Shown here one piece after another: positions 25,844-35,207 of a stretch of DNA of 51,013 bases. The stretch is from Alphaproteobacteria bacterium HGW-Alphaproteobacteria-4. Lineage in GTDB: Bacteria > Pseudomonadota > Alphaproteobacteria > Rhodobacterales > Rhodobacteraceae. The translations under genes and the position numbers were made by a program. The DNA lies in contig PHEE01000023.1 of NCBI GenBank assembly GCA_002842855.1, positions 1 through 51,013 of the forward strand. Reading direction: 5' to 3'. Each line of letters opens with the position of its first letter. The stretch's first letter is position 1. The notes beneath the pieces are model-generated. The model did not search any database. It was not told the DNA's origin and worked only from the letters and a program-made list of their open reading frames with translations.

Positions 25844-26515
25844 ATGCATTACGAACACCAGGACGCTGTTGACGTTGCCAGCGGCGTTGATTGGTCGCCA
25901 AGACCTGCGGGGTATCGGGGCAAACAAATATTCGACACCGTTCTGGTGCTGGTGGCTTTGCCGCTTCTTGCGCCGGTGATCGCGATGCTCTGGTGCCTCG
26001 TCAAACTCGACGGCGGGCCCGGTTTCTTCGGCCACAAGCGGGTGGGGTTCGGCGGGCACGCGTTTACCTGCTGGAAGCTTCGCACGATGGTGCCGGATGC
26101 CGAGAGCCGGTTGCAGGCACAGCTTGCTGCCGACGGTGAGGTAGCGCGTGAATGGCACTGCCACCAAAAGCTGCAAAATGACCCGCGCGTCACCTGGATC
26201 GGGCCGTTCTTGCGCAAGACAAGCCTCGACGAACTTCCGCAAATCTGGAACGTCCTGATGGGCGAAATGAGCTTGGTCGGCCCGCGGCCCTTCACCCCGG
26301 ATCAGTTGCCGCTTTATGTTGGCGCCGGTGGCCGCTCATATTTTCGGGTGCGCCCCGGCATTACCGGGCCATGGCAGGTTCATGGCCGCAACGCGACGCG
26401 GTTTGTTGAGCGGGTGCAGTTTGATGACGCGTATTCGCGCAACGGGTCGCTTTTCGGCGACGCTCTGCTGGTGTTGCAAACGGCAAGGGTCGTGCTGAAA
26501 ATGACTGGCAGGTGA
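25844..26515 (+). CDS. Priming sugar-phosphate transferase (ExoY/WbaP-type)
   Basis: 223 residues of the bacterial sugar transferase family, which starts polysaccharide synthesis by moving a sugar-1-phosphate from a UDP-sugar onto undecaprenyl phosphate. A hydrophobic segment (about 30-52) is followed by the cytoplasmic domain: FFGHKRVGFGGHAFTCWKLR, TSLDELPQIWNVL, GPRPFT and RPGITGPWQVHGRN are all family hallmarks. It is the short ExoY-like form without the four-helix N-terminus of WbaP. GGAGG lies 9 bases before ATG 25844. As first gene of the locus it probably defines the start of the repeat unit. Confidence 0.93.
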   Translation: MHYEHQDAVDVASGVDWSPRPAGYRGKQIFDTVLVLVALPLLAPVIAMLWCLVKLDGGPGFFGHKRVGFGGHAFTCWKLRTMVPDAESRLQAQLAADGEVAREWHCHQKLQNDPRVTWIGPFLRKTSLDELPQIWNVLMGEMSLVGPRPFTPDQLPLYVGAGGRSYFRVRPGITGPWQVHGRNATRFVERVQFDDAYSRNGSLFGDALLVLQTARVVLKMTGR

Positions 26516-26668
26516 TACGGTGGGGGGGCAGCAATTTGCCCTTTCGGACGGGCGTGCAGGCCTTCCGGGTTTGAAGCGGTTGATAGTGCGCAGCGCGCGG
26601 CGGAGAGTACAAAGGCTGGTGCAGCCAAGAGGCGCCGCGAACAGGGCAATGAGACAAGGCACGCGATC

Positions 26669-27613
26669 ATGGTATTCGAACTTGCAGGCAAGCGCGTTTT
26701 CATTGCCGGGCACCGCGGCATGGTGGGCAGTGCGTTGGCTCGACGGCTGGCTTCGGAGCCTTGCGAGGTGATCACCGCAGGGCGCGAGGAGGTTGATCTC
26801 GTCGATCAGGCTTGTGTGCGGGCGTGGATGGCCGCGAACCGCCCCGATGCGATTGTATTGGCCGCAGCTAAGGTGGGAGGCATCAAGGCCAACAGCGAGT
26901 TTCCTGTCGATTTCCTCTACCAGAACCTGATGATCGAAGCGAATATCCTGCAAGCCGCGCATGAGGCCGATGTGGCGCGGGTGCTGTTTCTTGGGTCGTC
27001 CTGCATCTACCCGAAGCTGGCGCCGCAGCCGATCCCCGAGGCGGCGTTGTTGACCGGGCCGCTCGAGCCGACAAACGAGTGGTACGCGATCGCCAAGATC
27101 GCGGGGATCAAGCTGGTGCAGGCCTATCGGCAGCAATACGGCCGAGACTGGATCTCGGCGATGCCGACCAACCTTTACGGCCCCGGCGACAATTACGACC
27201 TGAACACCTGCCACGTTCTGCCGGCGCTCTTGCGCAAGTTCCACGAGGCGAAGGTGAGCAGCGCAGACGAGGTGGTGGTTTGGGGCTCGGGCACACCGCT
27301 GCGCGAATTCCTGCACTGCGACGATCTGGCCGATGCGCTGGTGTTCCTGCTCAAGGAGTATTCAGGACATGAGCATATCAATGTCGGCTCGGGTGTCGAG
27401 GTGACAATTCGCGAGCTCGCCGAGACGATCGCCGCGGTGGTTGGCTACAAAGCGCGGCTGGTGTTTGACGCAACCAAACCCGACGGCACCCCTCGCAAGC
27501 TGATGGACAGTTCGCGGTTGCTCGCCCTGGGGTGGAACAACGTCCGCCCACTGGACGCAGGAATTGCCGAAACCTACGCGGCGTGGTGCGCGGATGTCGG
27601 GGAGAATTCGTGA
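26669..27613 (+). CDS. fcl: GDP-L-fucose synthase
   Basis: 314 residues. Epimerises and reduces GDP-4-keto-6-deoxymannose to GDP-L-fucose using NADPH. IAGHRGMVGSALAR is the extended-SDR nucleotide loop. S110/S111 in LGSSCIYPK, Y139 and K143 in NEWYAIAK give the catalytic set, and YGPGDNYDL and LREFLHCDDLA are family signatures. It pairs functionally with the GDP-mannose 4,6-dehydratase gene on the opposite strand about 8 kb away, so fucose is a likely constituent. Its stop overlaps the next gene's GTG start. Confidence 0.95.
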   Translation: MVFELAGKRVFIAGHRGMVGSALARRLASEPCEVITAGREEVDLVDQACVRAWMAANRPDAIVLAAAKVGGIKANSEFPVDFLYQNLMIEANILQAAHEADVARVLFLGSSCIYPKLAPQPIPEAALLTGPLEPTNEWYAIAKIAGIKLVQAYRQQYGRDWISAMPTNLYGPGDNYDLNTCHVLPALLRKFHEAKVSSADEVVVWGSGTPLREFLHCDDLADALVFLLKEYSGHEHINVGSGVEVTIRELAETIAAVVGYKARLVFDATKPDGTPRKLMDSSRLLALGWNNVRPLDAGIAETYAAWCADVGENS

Positions 27614-29145
27614 TCGACGCAGGCAAAGGGTCGGTGCACAGGCGGGGCGACCGCACGGCGAGCACGCCATCGGTGCGCACGATCCAGCCAGCGAAATTCG
27701 CGCTGGTTCTTGCCCATTTCAGCCTTGCGTTGCTGCACATACGGATCGGATCCAACCTTTACATGGTCGTCGCGTTCACCTGCATTTCGCTTATGGGCAG
27801 CCGTTTGCTGCTTCGCGAAACCATTTGGGCGAGCGATTTCTACATCTTCGGTCTTGCGGTCTATTCGGCGACCGCAGCCCTGGTCGTGAAGGCCGCGCTC
27901 CTGCAGCCGCTGCAAGCAAACCTGATCCATCCATTCTATTCCACCACGGTCTTGCTTGCGGGCTTCGGTGCCGCCGCTGCGGGGGCATGGCTTGCGCGCA
28001 GGGTGCAACGACCTGGGGTCGATCGATGTTTTCTTGAGAAGGTCTGGCGCGGCAGCAGGTTTTCAGAGTCATACGTTCCGTTTCTGGCGGTCGGCACGGT
28101 ATTCTTCATTCTCCACGTCGCGCTGCGCCCGCGCTTCACCAATGGGGTATTGGTTGCAGGGGAAGGGTTTGGTGGCTTCGGGTCACTGTATTTCATGTTG
28201 CTGTTCGGCATTACGGCAGCCCTGCACGCCTTTGGAAAGGGCGGTGACCGGCTTGCGCAGAGCGCAGCGGCATTGGCCTTTGGCTTGATGCTGACGCTGT
28301 CGCTGATCGCCAACACGAAGATCGAGTTCGCCCAGTTCGCGATGGCGGTGGCGCTGACAGTGCTCGCATTTCGGCTGCGTGTCAAGATTTTGCCGGTGTT
28401 TGTGCTGGCGCTGACGCTTTGCATCTTCGTCTTTTATCTTTCCCCGATCATCCACCTGATGCGTAACGAGTTTGTCGGCCTGTCTGCTTCGGAGCGGCTT
28501 CATCGTGCATGGGAAATTGCCGAAGAGAACGACTTTTCGGCAGCGCGTCTTTTGGACAAGGAAGCGCAGTTCCTTTCAGGGTTCTCGATGCTCAATCGCG
28601 AGGACCGCTCCTTCATCTTTCCGACCGTCGCCAACCTCGAGCGCTTTTTTCTGGTCTTCCCGCTCGATCAGGTGGCGCGCGAAGAATTGCAGGGGCACCG
28701 CATGAGTGCGGGCCCATTCCTGCGCCAGACCGCCGAGTCGGTGCTGCCGTCGATCTTGATCAGCAAAGACGCGATGGTGGGGGCGGACCTTGTGGCGTGG
28801 GAATACGGCATTCGCAGCTTTGGCACGATCGGCCGCCCGGTCATCGGGCCCTATGCGTCGCTGCTGGCCATGGGTGGGATACCTGCGGTTGCGCTCGGCA
28901 TGTTTGTTTCAGTGCTGCTTTTGTATTCTTTAGCGAATTTCCTGTTTGGGCACCTGCGGCAAAGTTCGTTCGGGACGTTCTTTTTTGTGCTCTCGGTCAT
29001 GCTGCCGGAAAAGGAAATTGATGCGATGTATGCCTTTTTCCTGCGCGACGTTGTCATTGTAATTCTATTCTTTCTGGCACTTGCGGCAGCAAGCCGCAGG
29101 CCGCGGTTTCGAGTGGGCGCGGACACCGCGCAGGTGCGAGCATGA
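27610..29145 (+). CDS. O-antigen/EPS polymerase, Wzy-like membrane protein
   Basis: 511 residues with about 11-12 hydrophobic segments and large loops. Wzy polymerases link lipid-borne repeat units on the periplasmic face. Proteins of this class have low sequence identity, so the call rests on topology and place between fcl and wzx. A soluble loop (about 285-390) lies between helices, with an HLMRNEFVGLSASERLHRAW stretch. The GTG at 27610 overlaps the fcl stop (GTGA), with GGGGAG ahead. The downstream flippase start overlaps its stop (ATGA). Confidence 0.78.
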   Translation: MIDAGKGSVHRRGDRTASTPSVRTIQPAKFALVLAHFSLALLHIRIGSNLYMVVAFTCISLMGSRLLLRETIWASDFYIFGLAVYSATAALVVKAALLQPLQANLIHPFYSTTVLLAGFGAAAAGAWLARRVQRPGVDRCFLEKVWRGSRFSESYVPFLAVGTVFFILHVALRPRFTNGVLVAGEGFGGFGSLYFMLLFGITAALHAFGKGGDRLAQSAAALAFGLMLTLSLIANTKIEFAQFAMAVALTVLAFRLRVKILPVFVLALTLCIFVFYLSPIIHLMRNEFVGLSASERLHRAWEIAEENDFSAARLLDKEAQFLSGFSMLNREDRSFIFPTVANLERFFLVFPLDQVAREELQGHRMSAGPFLRQTAESVLPSILISKDAMVGADLVAWEYGIRSFGTIGRPVIGPYASLLAMGGIPAVALGMFVSVLLLYSLANFLFGHLRQSSFGTFFFVLSVMLPEKEIDAMYAFFLRDVVIVILFFLALAAASRRPRFRVGADTAQVRA

Positions 29146-30500
29146 CCCGCGCCCTCTCTCGCAACCTTGGCGCGCAGGTCTATGCACAGGCGGTTACCTT
29201 TGCGGTGCAACTTGGCATGCTGCCGCTGTTGATATGGGCCTGGGGTGTTGAGACCTTCGGCGTCTGGGCGCTGCTGACCGCGATTCCTGCCTACCTTTCG
29301 TTTTCCGACTTCGGGTTCACATTCATCGCCAAGAACGACATGGCAATGCGTGTTGCCGCGGGCGACCGCGAGGGGGCAATCGAGACATTCCAGAGCATCC
29401 TTGCGCTATTGGTGCTGGTTGCTACAGCGCTCGGGTTTGCGCTGCTTGGTCTGGTCTGCGTTCTGCCGCTCGACCGGATTTTCAATCTGGGAGGATTGCC
29501 GCTCGATGAGGTCCGGTGGGTGCTCGGTCTCCAGATCGGCATGGCACTGATCTATCAGTTCTTTTTGCTGGCAAGTGCCGGCGTGCGCTGCGAGGGGCAC
29601 GCGGCGCTGGAGACGGTCTTCGGCGCAACGGGCCGGTTTGTTGAGGCCACCGCCATTGCGGCTGCGGTGCTTTCCGGCGGCTCGCTGCTTGCTGCAACGC
29701 TCGGCGCGCTGGTGGCCCGGCTTGCAGCGCTGGTGTTCGTCACTGGCTGGCTTCGGTTCAGAACGCCCTGGTTGCGAATCGGATTTTCAGTGGCAACGCG
29801 GGCACGGCTCGCCTGTCTTTTCGGCCCTTCGGTTGGTTACATGGCAGTGCCGATCTCGAACGCGCTTCTGATTCAGGCGCCGGTGCTGATTCTTGGCGCC
29901 GTGGCCACTCCGGCGGCGGTGGCGCTGTTTTCGGTCAGCCGGACGGTCGCGCGGCTTGGCATGGCTGCAACGAACATGGTCACCTACGCTTTCGTTCCGG
30001 AATACAGCTTCGCTTGGGGGCGGCGAGATGGCGATGGCTTCCGCCATTTGCTCAGGCTGCAGACCGGGGTGATCTGGGCGGCTGTGGCGATGTACGCGGC
30101 AGCGGCCTTCTGGCTTTTGCCTTGGGGCGTGCGCCTGGTGTCGCACGGCCAGATCGCGCCGCGCGCCGCGCTTTGTGCTGCACTGGCAGCGGGCGTGGTG
30201 TTCGAAATGCTTTGGACCTCGGTTTTTGCGCCACTTTCGGCGGTAAACCGACATCGGGTTGTGGCGCGGGCATTTCTTGTGTTCTCTGTGGCCGCCATTG
30301 TGGTTTCGATGCCGCTCGCAACGCCTGTCGCGATCGGCTGGGCCGTTGCGACGGCGCAGCTTTGCACCATGCTAGTTGCCTTGCCGCAGGTTTTCGTGCT
30401 GCGGCGGGCGCTGCCCGGTGGCACGGGTGACCCCCATCAACAGGCGACTTTGGCGCGGGGCGGATTGGAGCGCCGCATTGAAGGCGGGCTTCAACGATGA
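29142..30500 (+). CDS. Lipid-linked oligosaccharide flippase, Wzx-like
   Basis: 452 residues with about 12 membrane helices of the MOP/polysaccharide-biosynthesis transporter type. Wzx moves undecaprenyl-linked repeat units across the inner membrane for the Wzy polymerase. The N-terminal block (LGAQVYAQAVTFAVQLGML) and the TAIPAYLSFSDFGFTFIAKN region resemble other Wzx proteins. It is translationally coupled (ATGA overlaps) to the polymerase gene before and the glycosyltransferase gene after. The Wzx/Wzy pair identifies a Wzy-dependent assembly route. Confidence 0.85.
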   Translation: MTRALSRNLGAQVYAQAVTFAVQLGMLPLLIWAWGVETFGVWALLTAIPAYLSFSDFGFTFIAKNDMAMRVAAGDREGAIETFQSILALLVLVATALGFALLGLVCVLPLDRIFNLGGLPLDEVRWVLGLQIGMALIYQFFLLASAGVRCEGHAALETVFGATGRFVEATAIAAAVLSGGSLLAATLGALVARLAALVFVTGWLRFRTPWLRIGFSVATRARLACLFGPSVGYMAVPISNALLIQAPVLILGAVATPAAVALFSVSRTVARLGMAATNMVTYAFVPEYSFAWGRRDGDGFRHLLRLQTGVIWAAVAMYAAAAFWLLPWGVRLVSHGQIAPRAALCAALAAGVVFEMLWTSVFAPLSAVNRHRVVARAFLVFSVAAIVVSMPLATPVAIGWAVATAQLCTMLVALPQVFVLRRALPGGTGDPHQQATLARGGLERRIEGGLQR

Positions 30501-31684
30501 GTGCGCAACACGCAGACCGCAGCCGTGCGCATTGGGGCCTCAGACATCTTCTGCGCGCAAACGCAGGCGTGGCGCCGCGCCCAGAACGCATGGTGTTCCT
30601 TGGGTTGCGGACCTATGGCGGGGTCGGCGGCATTCAGGCATTCAACCAACGCGTCATCCGCACCCTTGTTGCGCGGGCAGAGACGCGTGCGGGGGCACCA
30701 CCGCTGATCGTGCTGCGCGACGACGTGCAGGGCGACATGCCCGAGGGCCTGAACGCCCGTTTTCGGCCCTGCGGCCGGTCACGGGCGCGGGCGGCATTCG
30801 AGGCCATGAAAGCGATGCGCGGCGCCGACCTGATCCTGCTCGGGCACATCAATCTCTTGCCATTTGCCGCAGTGGCGCGCTGGTGGGCACCAAGGGCCGC
30901 GCTGGTCCTGTTTGCGCATGGGGTCGAGGTCTGGGGTGTTCCACGGTATCGCAGGCCGAAATGGTACGATGGCACCCTGTTGCGACGCCTCGACAAGGTA
31001 GTTTCGGTGTCTGCCTTCACTGCGCGCCGCGCCGAGGCGGCATTTCGGCTTTGGCCAGATTTGTTCAGCGTGTTCGCAAACGCCGTCGATGCGGTCGATG
31101 TTGCGCGCGAGGGCAATGCCCCGTCGCAAGAGTTTCTTTCCGTTGCCCGACTGACAGACGCCGAACAGGGCAAGAACATCGACAAGGTTCTGCGCGCGGT
31201 GGCACGGATCGCGCCGCAATATCCGGGTTTGCGATATACTGTCATTGGCGAAGGCGCCTTGCGGACCAGCCTGATGGCGCTTGCGAACGAGTTGGGCATT
31301 ACGGACCGCGTGCACTTTGCCGGCCGGGTCGATCAGGCAGGTTTGAACGCAGCCTATGCACGCGCCTGCGCTTTCGTGTTGCCGTCAGAAAAGGAAGGGT
31401 TCGGGATTGTATTCCTTGAGGCGTGGCAGCGGCGCTTGCCGGTGATCTGCGGCAATCGCGATGCCGCCTGTGAAATCGTCTCCGACAATGAGGACGGTTT
31501 CGTCGTCGATCCTGCAGATATCGCGGCGTTGGCCGACCGCATGGCATGGCTGATTGATCATCCGGCGGCCAGTCGCGCCATGGGGGACGCAGGGCATACG
31601 AAGGTTCAGGAACGCTATCTGATGGCAAATTTCGCACAACGGTTGGACGGGATTCTTGATCTGGTGCTGCGAGGGCGCGGGTGA
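30497..31684 (+). CDS. Glycosyltransferase family 4 (GT-B)
   Basis: 395 residues. LGLRTYGGVGGIQAFNQRVI is a GT4-like N-terminal glycine loop. EFLSVARLTDAEQGKNIDKV marks the second domain, and VLPSEKEGFGIVFLEAWQRR is the EX7E nucleotide-sugar motif of retaining GT-B enzymes. ATG 30497 overlaps the wzx stop by 4 bp. It transfers a sugar from an activated donor to the growing repeat unit on the cytoplasmic face; donor and acceptor cannot be told from sequence. Confidence 0.88.
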   Translation: MSAQHADRSRAHWGLRHLLRANAGVAPRPERMVFLGLRTYGGVGGIQAFNQRVIRTLVARAETRAGAPPLIVLRDDVQGDMPEGLNARFRPCGRSRARAAFEAMKAMRGADLILLGHINLLPFAAVARWWAPRAALVLFAHGVEVWGVPRYRRPKWYDGTLLRRLDKVVSVSAFTARRAEAAFRLWPDLFSVFANAVDAVDVAREGNAPSQEFLSVARLTDAEQGKNIDKVLRAVARIAPQYPGLRYTVIGEGALRTSLMALANELGITDRVHFAGRVDQAGLNAAYARACAFVLPSEKEGFGIVFLEAWQRRLPVICGNRDAACEIVSDNEDGFVVDPADIAALADRMAWLIDHPAASRAMGDAGHTKVQERYLMANFAQRLDGILDLVLRGRG

Positions 31685-31811
31685 CACATGCATGGTCCCG
31701 AAGCCGCGCCTCAGCGCGCCAAGCCGCCCAACGAACGGGCATATTTTTCTACAGCAAGCTTTCGCCAATTCTGCGATGGGAATTATCGTCGGGGGAAAAG
31801 GCGCCTTGGGC

Positions 31812-32972
31812 ATGAAAATTCTCCGGGTCATCGCCAGCGTGCATCCGGCGCAAGGAGGGCCGGTCGCAGGGTTGCGGGCCTCGGCGTTGCTGCACCGCGC
31901 GATGGGGCATGAAACCGAAATCGTTTCGCTCGACCCGCCGAATGGCGCGCATGTGACGGCTTTCCCCTTCAAGGTGCACGCCTTGGGCCCGGTGCCGCGC
32001 CGATACGGCTATACGCCACGGCTGGGTCAATGGTTCAGCGCGCATGCGGATCGGTTTGACGTGGCGGTGGTTCACGGGCTCTGGAACCACGCGGTCGTAG
32101 GGGGCGGGCATGCCCTGATCCGCGCCAAGGTTCCCTATGTCGTGTTCACGCATGGGATGATGGACCCATGGTTTCGCGGCGCCTACCCTGTCAAGCACTT
32201 AGCCAAGCAGCTGTTCTGGTGGGGTCTGCAAGGCAGGGTTCTTGCCGGGGCCGGACGTGTGCTGTTCACCTCGCAGGAAGAAATGCGGCTGGCCGGCGGG
32301 GCGTTTCGAGGGCATCGCCACCGCCGCGAGGTCATCGCCTACGGCGCGGCGGCGCCGGGGCCTAGCGATCTCGCCTCTGGCGTCGCAGCCATGCGTGCCG
32401 CATGCCCGGCCTTGGGCGATGCGCCTTACCTGCTGTTCCTTGGCCGAATCCACGCGAAGAAGGGTGCCAATATCCTGATCGACGCATTTTGCGCCATCGC
32501 CGCAGCGCGCCCTGATCTGCATCTCGTCATCGCAGGACCCGACGAAACTGGGCTTGCCGCCGGCCTCGCGGCACGCGCGACAGCACACGGGTTCGGCGCG
32601 CGGGCCCACTTTCCCGGCCTGCTCACCGGATCGGCCAAGTGGGGCGCCTTTCTTGGGGCGGAAGCCTTTGTGCTGCCCTCGCATCAGGAAAATTTCGGAA
32701 TCGCGGTGGCCGAGGCCCTGGCCTGCGGCCGCCCCGTCATCGTCAGCGACAAGGTCAACATCTGGCGCGAGGTCGAGGCGGCCGGCGCAGGGATTGTTGC
32801 GCCGGACACGGTGGCGGGGTTCCGTAGCGCGCTGGCACGATGGGCGGGCTGCGGACCCGAACAGCGTGCGGCAATGGCTACCGCTACGCAGGCCTGTTAC
32901 CAACGGCATTTCCGGCCCGAAACCGCTGCTGCCGCTCTTGCCCGTCTTCTCGAGGAGGTTGCCCATGGATGA
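31812..32972 (+). CDS. Glycosyltransferase family 4 (GT-B)
   Basis: 386 residues. The N-terminal domain starts KILRVIASVHPAQGGPVAGL; LLFLGRIHAKKGANILIDAF is the C-terminal-domain phosphate loop; VLPSHQENFGIAVAEALACG is the EX7E motif. ATG 31812 is chosen for its GT4-like start; an in-frame ATG 12 codons upstream is possible. The gap to the previous glycosyltransferase is 127 bp with no gene. Its end overlaps the acetyltransferase start by 8 bp. The sugar specificity is unknown. Confidence 0.87.
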   Translation: MKILRVIASVHPAQGGPVAGLRASALLHRAMGHETEIVSLDPPNGAHVTAFPFKVHALGPVPRRYGYTPRLGQWFSAHADRFDVAVVHGLWNHAVVGGGHALIRAKVPYVVFTHGMMDPWFRGAYPVKHLAKQLFWWGLQGRVLAGAGRVLFTSQEEMRLAGGAFRGHRHRREVIAYGAAAPGPSDLASGVAAMRAACPALGDAPYLLFLGRIHAKKGANILIDAFCAIAAARPDLHLVIAGPDETGLAAGLAARATAHGFGARAHFPGLLTGSAKWGAFLGAEAFVLPSHQENFGIAVAEALACGRPVIVSDKVNIWREVEAAGAGIVAPDTVAGFRSALARWAGCGPEQRAAMATATQACYQRHFRPETAAAALARLLEEVAHG

Positions 32973-33543
32973 TTTTGGCAACAAGGATATCTTGTCGGCA
33001 AGCACGCATGACATGTTTTCCGGCGCCCCGTCGTTCAGCTTGGCCAACCGGATCACACGGGCAACGTTTCAGGTCACATGGTTGATGCTGGCGCGCTGGA
33101 CGCCACCGCCGATGGCCCAATGGCGCAACACCATCTTGCGGATGTTCGGGGCCAAGGTGCATCCGAAGGCGCGGGTCTACGCGTCGGCCAGAATCTGGCT
33201 GCCTCGCAACCTGGTTATCGGGGCGCACTCCATCGTCGGGCCGCGCGCGACAGTGTACAACATGGCCCCAATCGTGATCGGCGACCGGGTTGTTGTTTCG
33301 CAAGGCGCCCACCTTTGTGCAGGTACCCATGCGTTCCGGGAACGGGCCTTCCAGCTTGTAGCGCGCCCGATCCACCTGGGCGACGGGGCATGGATTGCCG
33401 CCGAGGCTTTCATCGGCCCAGGTGTGCATGTCGGGCAGGACGCGGTTCTTGGGGCGCGCGCGGTCGCGATGCGCAACCTCGCGGCCAACACGGTCTACGC
33501 GGGCAACCCGGCGCAGTCGTTGGGCCCGCGCTACAACGCGTGA
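32965..33543 (+). CDS. WcaF-like left-handed beta-helix acetyltransferase
   Basis: 192 residues. Hexapeptide-repeat segments (VIGAHSIVGPRATVYN, IVIGDRVVVSQGAHLCAGTH, AWIAAEAFIGPGVHVGQDAV) indicate the left-handed beta-helix of the LbetaH family, and the layout matches colanic-acid WcaF-type acetyltransferases. It should O-acetylate a sugar of the repeat unit using acetyl-CoA. GAGGAGG precedes ATG 32965. It is the last biosynthetic gene of the plus-strand run. Confidence 0.9.
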   Translation: MDDFGNKDILSASTHDMFSGAPSFSLANRITRATFQVTWLMLARWTPPPMAQWRNTILRMFGAKVHPKARVYASARIWLPRNLVIGAHSIVGPRATVYNMAPIVIGDRVVVSQGAHLCAGTHAFRERAFQLVARPIHLGDGAWIAAEAFIGPGVHVGQDAVLGARAVAMRNLAANTVYAGNPAQSLGPRYNA

Positions 33544-33843
33544 ATTTGGCAAGTTGCTGCGCCACGGTCGATAGCACAATCCAGTCTCACTACATCGGCG
33601 ATCCGGGCGCGCGCGGGTCCATTGCCTCGCATTGCATGAAATACTGAGTGCAAAAGGCGCGCTGAGCCATCGGGGTTGGTTGACGCCCGGTTAATGGCGC
33701 AAACGCGGGCCGAAGCGGTTGTTAGCCCATTTTCCGGATGTTCGGCGCCAGGTTTCTTGTTCAACCCTGCAACGAATATGGTCTTTTTCGGGTCCTGCGT
33801 TGGATGAGCACCTGCGATGACATTGACCAGGAGACGACCCCTC
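33544..33843 (+). promoter_or_regulatory. Intergenic region upstream of the spike-like gene pair
   Basis: 300 bp without a gene. TTGACG at 33680-33685 could be a -35, but no good -10 follows at the right spacing. TTAA at 33691-33694 is only a half site of the CtrA motif TTAA-N7-TTAA. A separate promoter for the following pair is likely from the gap length, and nothing stronger is visible. Confidence 0.35.
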
Positions 33844-35142
33844 ATGATCGGATTGGGCACCTCGACCCCACGACTTGCGACCGGCCAGGCCGCCCGCCTG
33901 AGACGCCAAACCGCCGCCCGCATGCCGGTCGCCACATGGGGCGACAGCCTCACGGTTGGGGCCGGTGCGAGCGCGCCTTCAGCCGCGTTTCCCGCCGTTG
34001 CGTCGGGCTTGCGTTCCCCGGTGCGCGACATTGCAAACCTTGGTATCGGCGGGCAGACATCCACCCAGATTGCCGCGCGCCAAGGCGGGGTGCCGATTGC
34101 GGTGTCGCTGGCGACGGGGTCGATCCCCGGGCAGTTTGGCGCCGCATGGAATTTTTCACAGGGCCTCGGCGGGTGGGCAAGCAGGCTTGCCACGAACCCG
34201 CCTGCGGAGGTGTATGCAGACACTGAAAACGGTCAGTTGGTGCTGGTCGGCATCGGCACCAGTGGCTCTGGTGCACAGGTCTGGCTTGACCACACTTTCG
34301 CCGCCGGATCGATCGTGGAGTTTTCCTTCGACATTGATATTGGTGGCGCACCTTGGTGTGAAATCGGACTCGTCAAGGCCAGCAATCCCACGCATTTTTC
34401 TGGCAACTGGTCAGCATCAAAGGGGTTTTCATCGGGCGGCCACAAGTCTTTCACACTGGTCGTGGGGTCCGGCGCCGAGCAGACCGCAAACAGTCTGCTG
34501 TTGATGAGCCACACACGGGTTGCGACCTACCGGCTTTCAAACCTCGTGGTGCGCGAGGTCGTCAGCAGCGCCGTAAGCGCCAAGTCGGTGAACATCCTGA
34601 TGAACTCCGGCAACTATTCCGGCAGCGTCGCAGGAAACCTGCTTGGCGTCGGCGGCACCATGCGGACCGACGCGGGGGGCAACTGGACATTCGAGCGCGC
34701 AGCGCCCGGTGCCGCAGTCGCGGTGCCGGATGGCACCCGCTTTGTCCCCGCCAGCGCCACCGACAACGCCACACGCACGGCATGGATATGGGCTGGTCGT
34801 GGCAATTACACCGAGCCCGCACAGGTCATGGTCGACATTGCGGCGATGGTCGCAAGCCTCGGGCATTCGCGCTACCTTGTCGCGGCGATTCTGCCGAGTG
34901 CCGCAGACACTGCCGCGGGCGTGAGCACCATCGCAGCGTTGAACGCCAATCTCGCGGCGCTTTATCGGACGCATTTCGTGGATCTGCTCGGGGCGCTGCA
35001 AGCCCATGCCGGGGGCACGCCGGGCGACATTGCCGACCTCGCCGCGGGCATCGTGCCGCGATCATTGCGCTCTGACGCCATACATCTGAACGACGCGGGT
35101 TACGCGATCGTGGCGGCGGCATTCACAGCGGCCGGGATCTGA
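33844..35142 (+). CDS. SGNH-hydrolase-fold protein with inserted beta-rich domain, candidate GTA head-spike fibre
   Basis: 432 residues. The SGNH/GDSL esterase blocks are split: block I is ATWGDSLT with nucleophile S35, block II GIGGQT (G70), block III AGRGN (N321), and block V DAIHLND with D411 and H414. Between II and III sits an insert (about 95-280) rich in beta-strand-like sequence, including VWLDHTFAAGSIVEFSFDID, recalling carbohydrate-binding jelly rolls. The start MIGLG is chosen because AGGAG lies 10 bases before it. No signal peptide is visible, unlike secreted esterases. The next gene encodes a spike-base-like protein, so this could be the fibre of a gene-transfer-agent head spike binding or trimming capsule. 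The fold is fairly secure; the role is inferred. Confidence 0.7.
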   Translation: MIGLGTSTPRLATGQAARLRRQTAARMPVATWGDSLTVGAGASAPSAAFPAVASGLRSPVRDIANLGIGGQTSTQIAARQGGVPIAVSLATGSIPGQFGAAWNFSQGLGGWASRLATNPPAEVYADTENGQLVLVGIGTSGSGAQVWLDHTFAAGSIVEFSFDIDIGGAPWCEIGLVKASNPTHFSGNWSASKGFSSGGHKSFTLVVGSGAEQTANSLLLMSHTRVATYRLSNLVVREVVSSAVSAKSVNILMNSGNYSGSVAGNLLGVGGTMRTDAGGNWTFERAAPGAAVAVPDGTRFVPASATDNATRTAWIWAGRGNYTEPAQVMVDIAAMVASLGHSRYLVAAILPSAADTAAGVSTIAALNANLAALYRTHFVDLLGALQAHAGGTPGDIADLAAGIVPRSLRSDAIHLNDAGYAIVAAAFTAAGI

Positions 35143-35207
35143 TTTCCACCCGCGGCGCCCCGCTAACGCATCCGAAAACCCAAACCACATCACCAACGAG
35201 GAAAATC

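Noticed and set aside
33680..33701. CtrA binding site ahead of the spike-like genes
   Set aside because: Only one TTAA half is present; the second half at N7 reads AACG, so the site is not supported.
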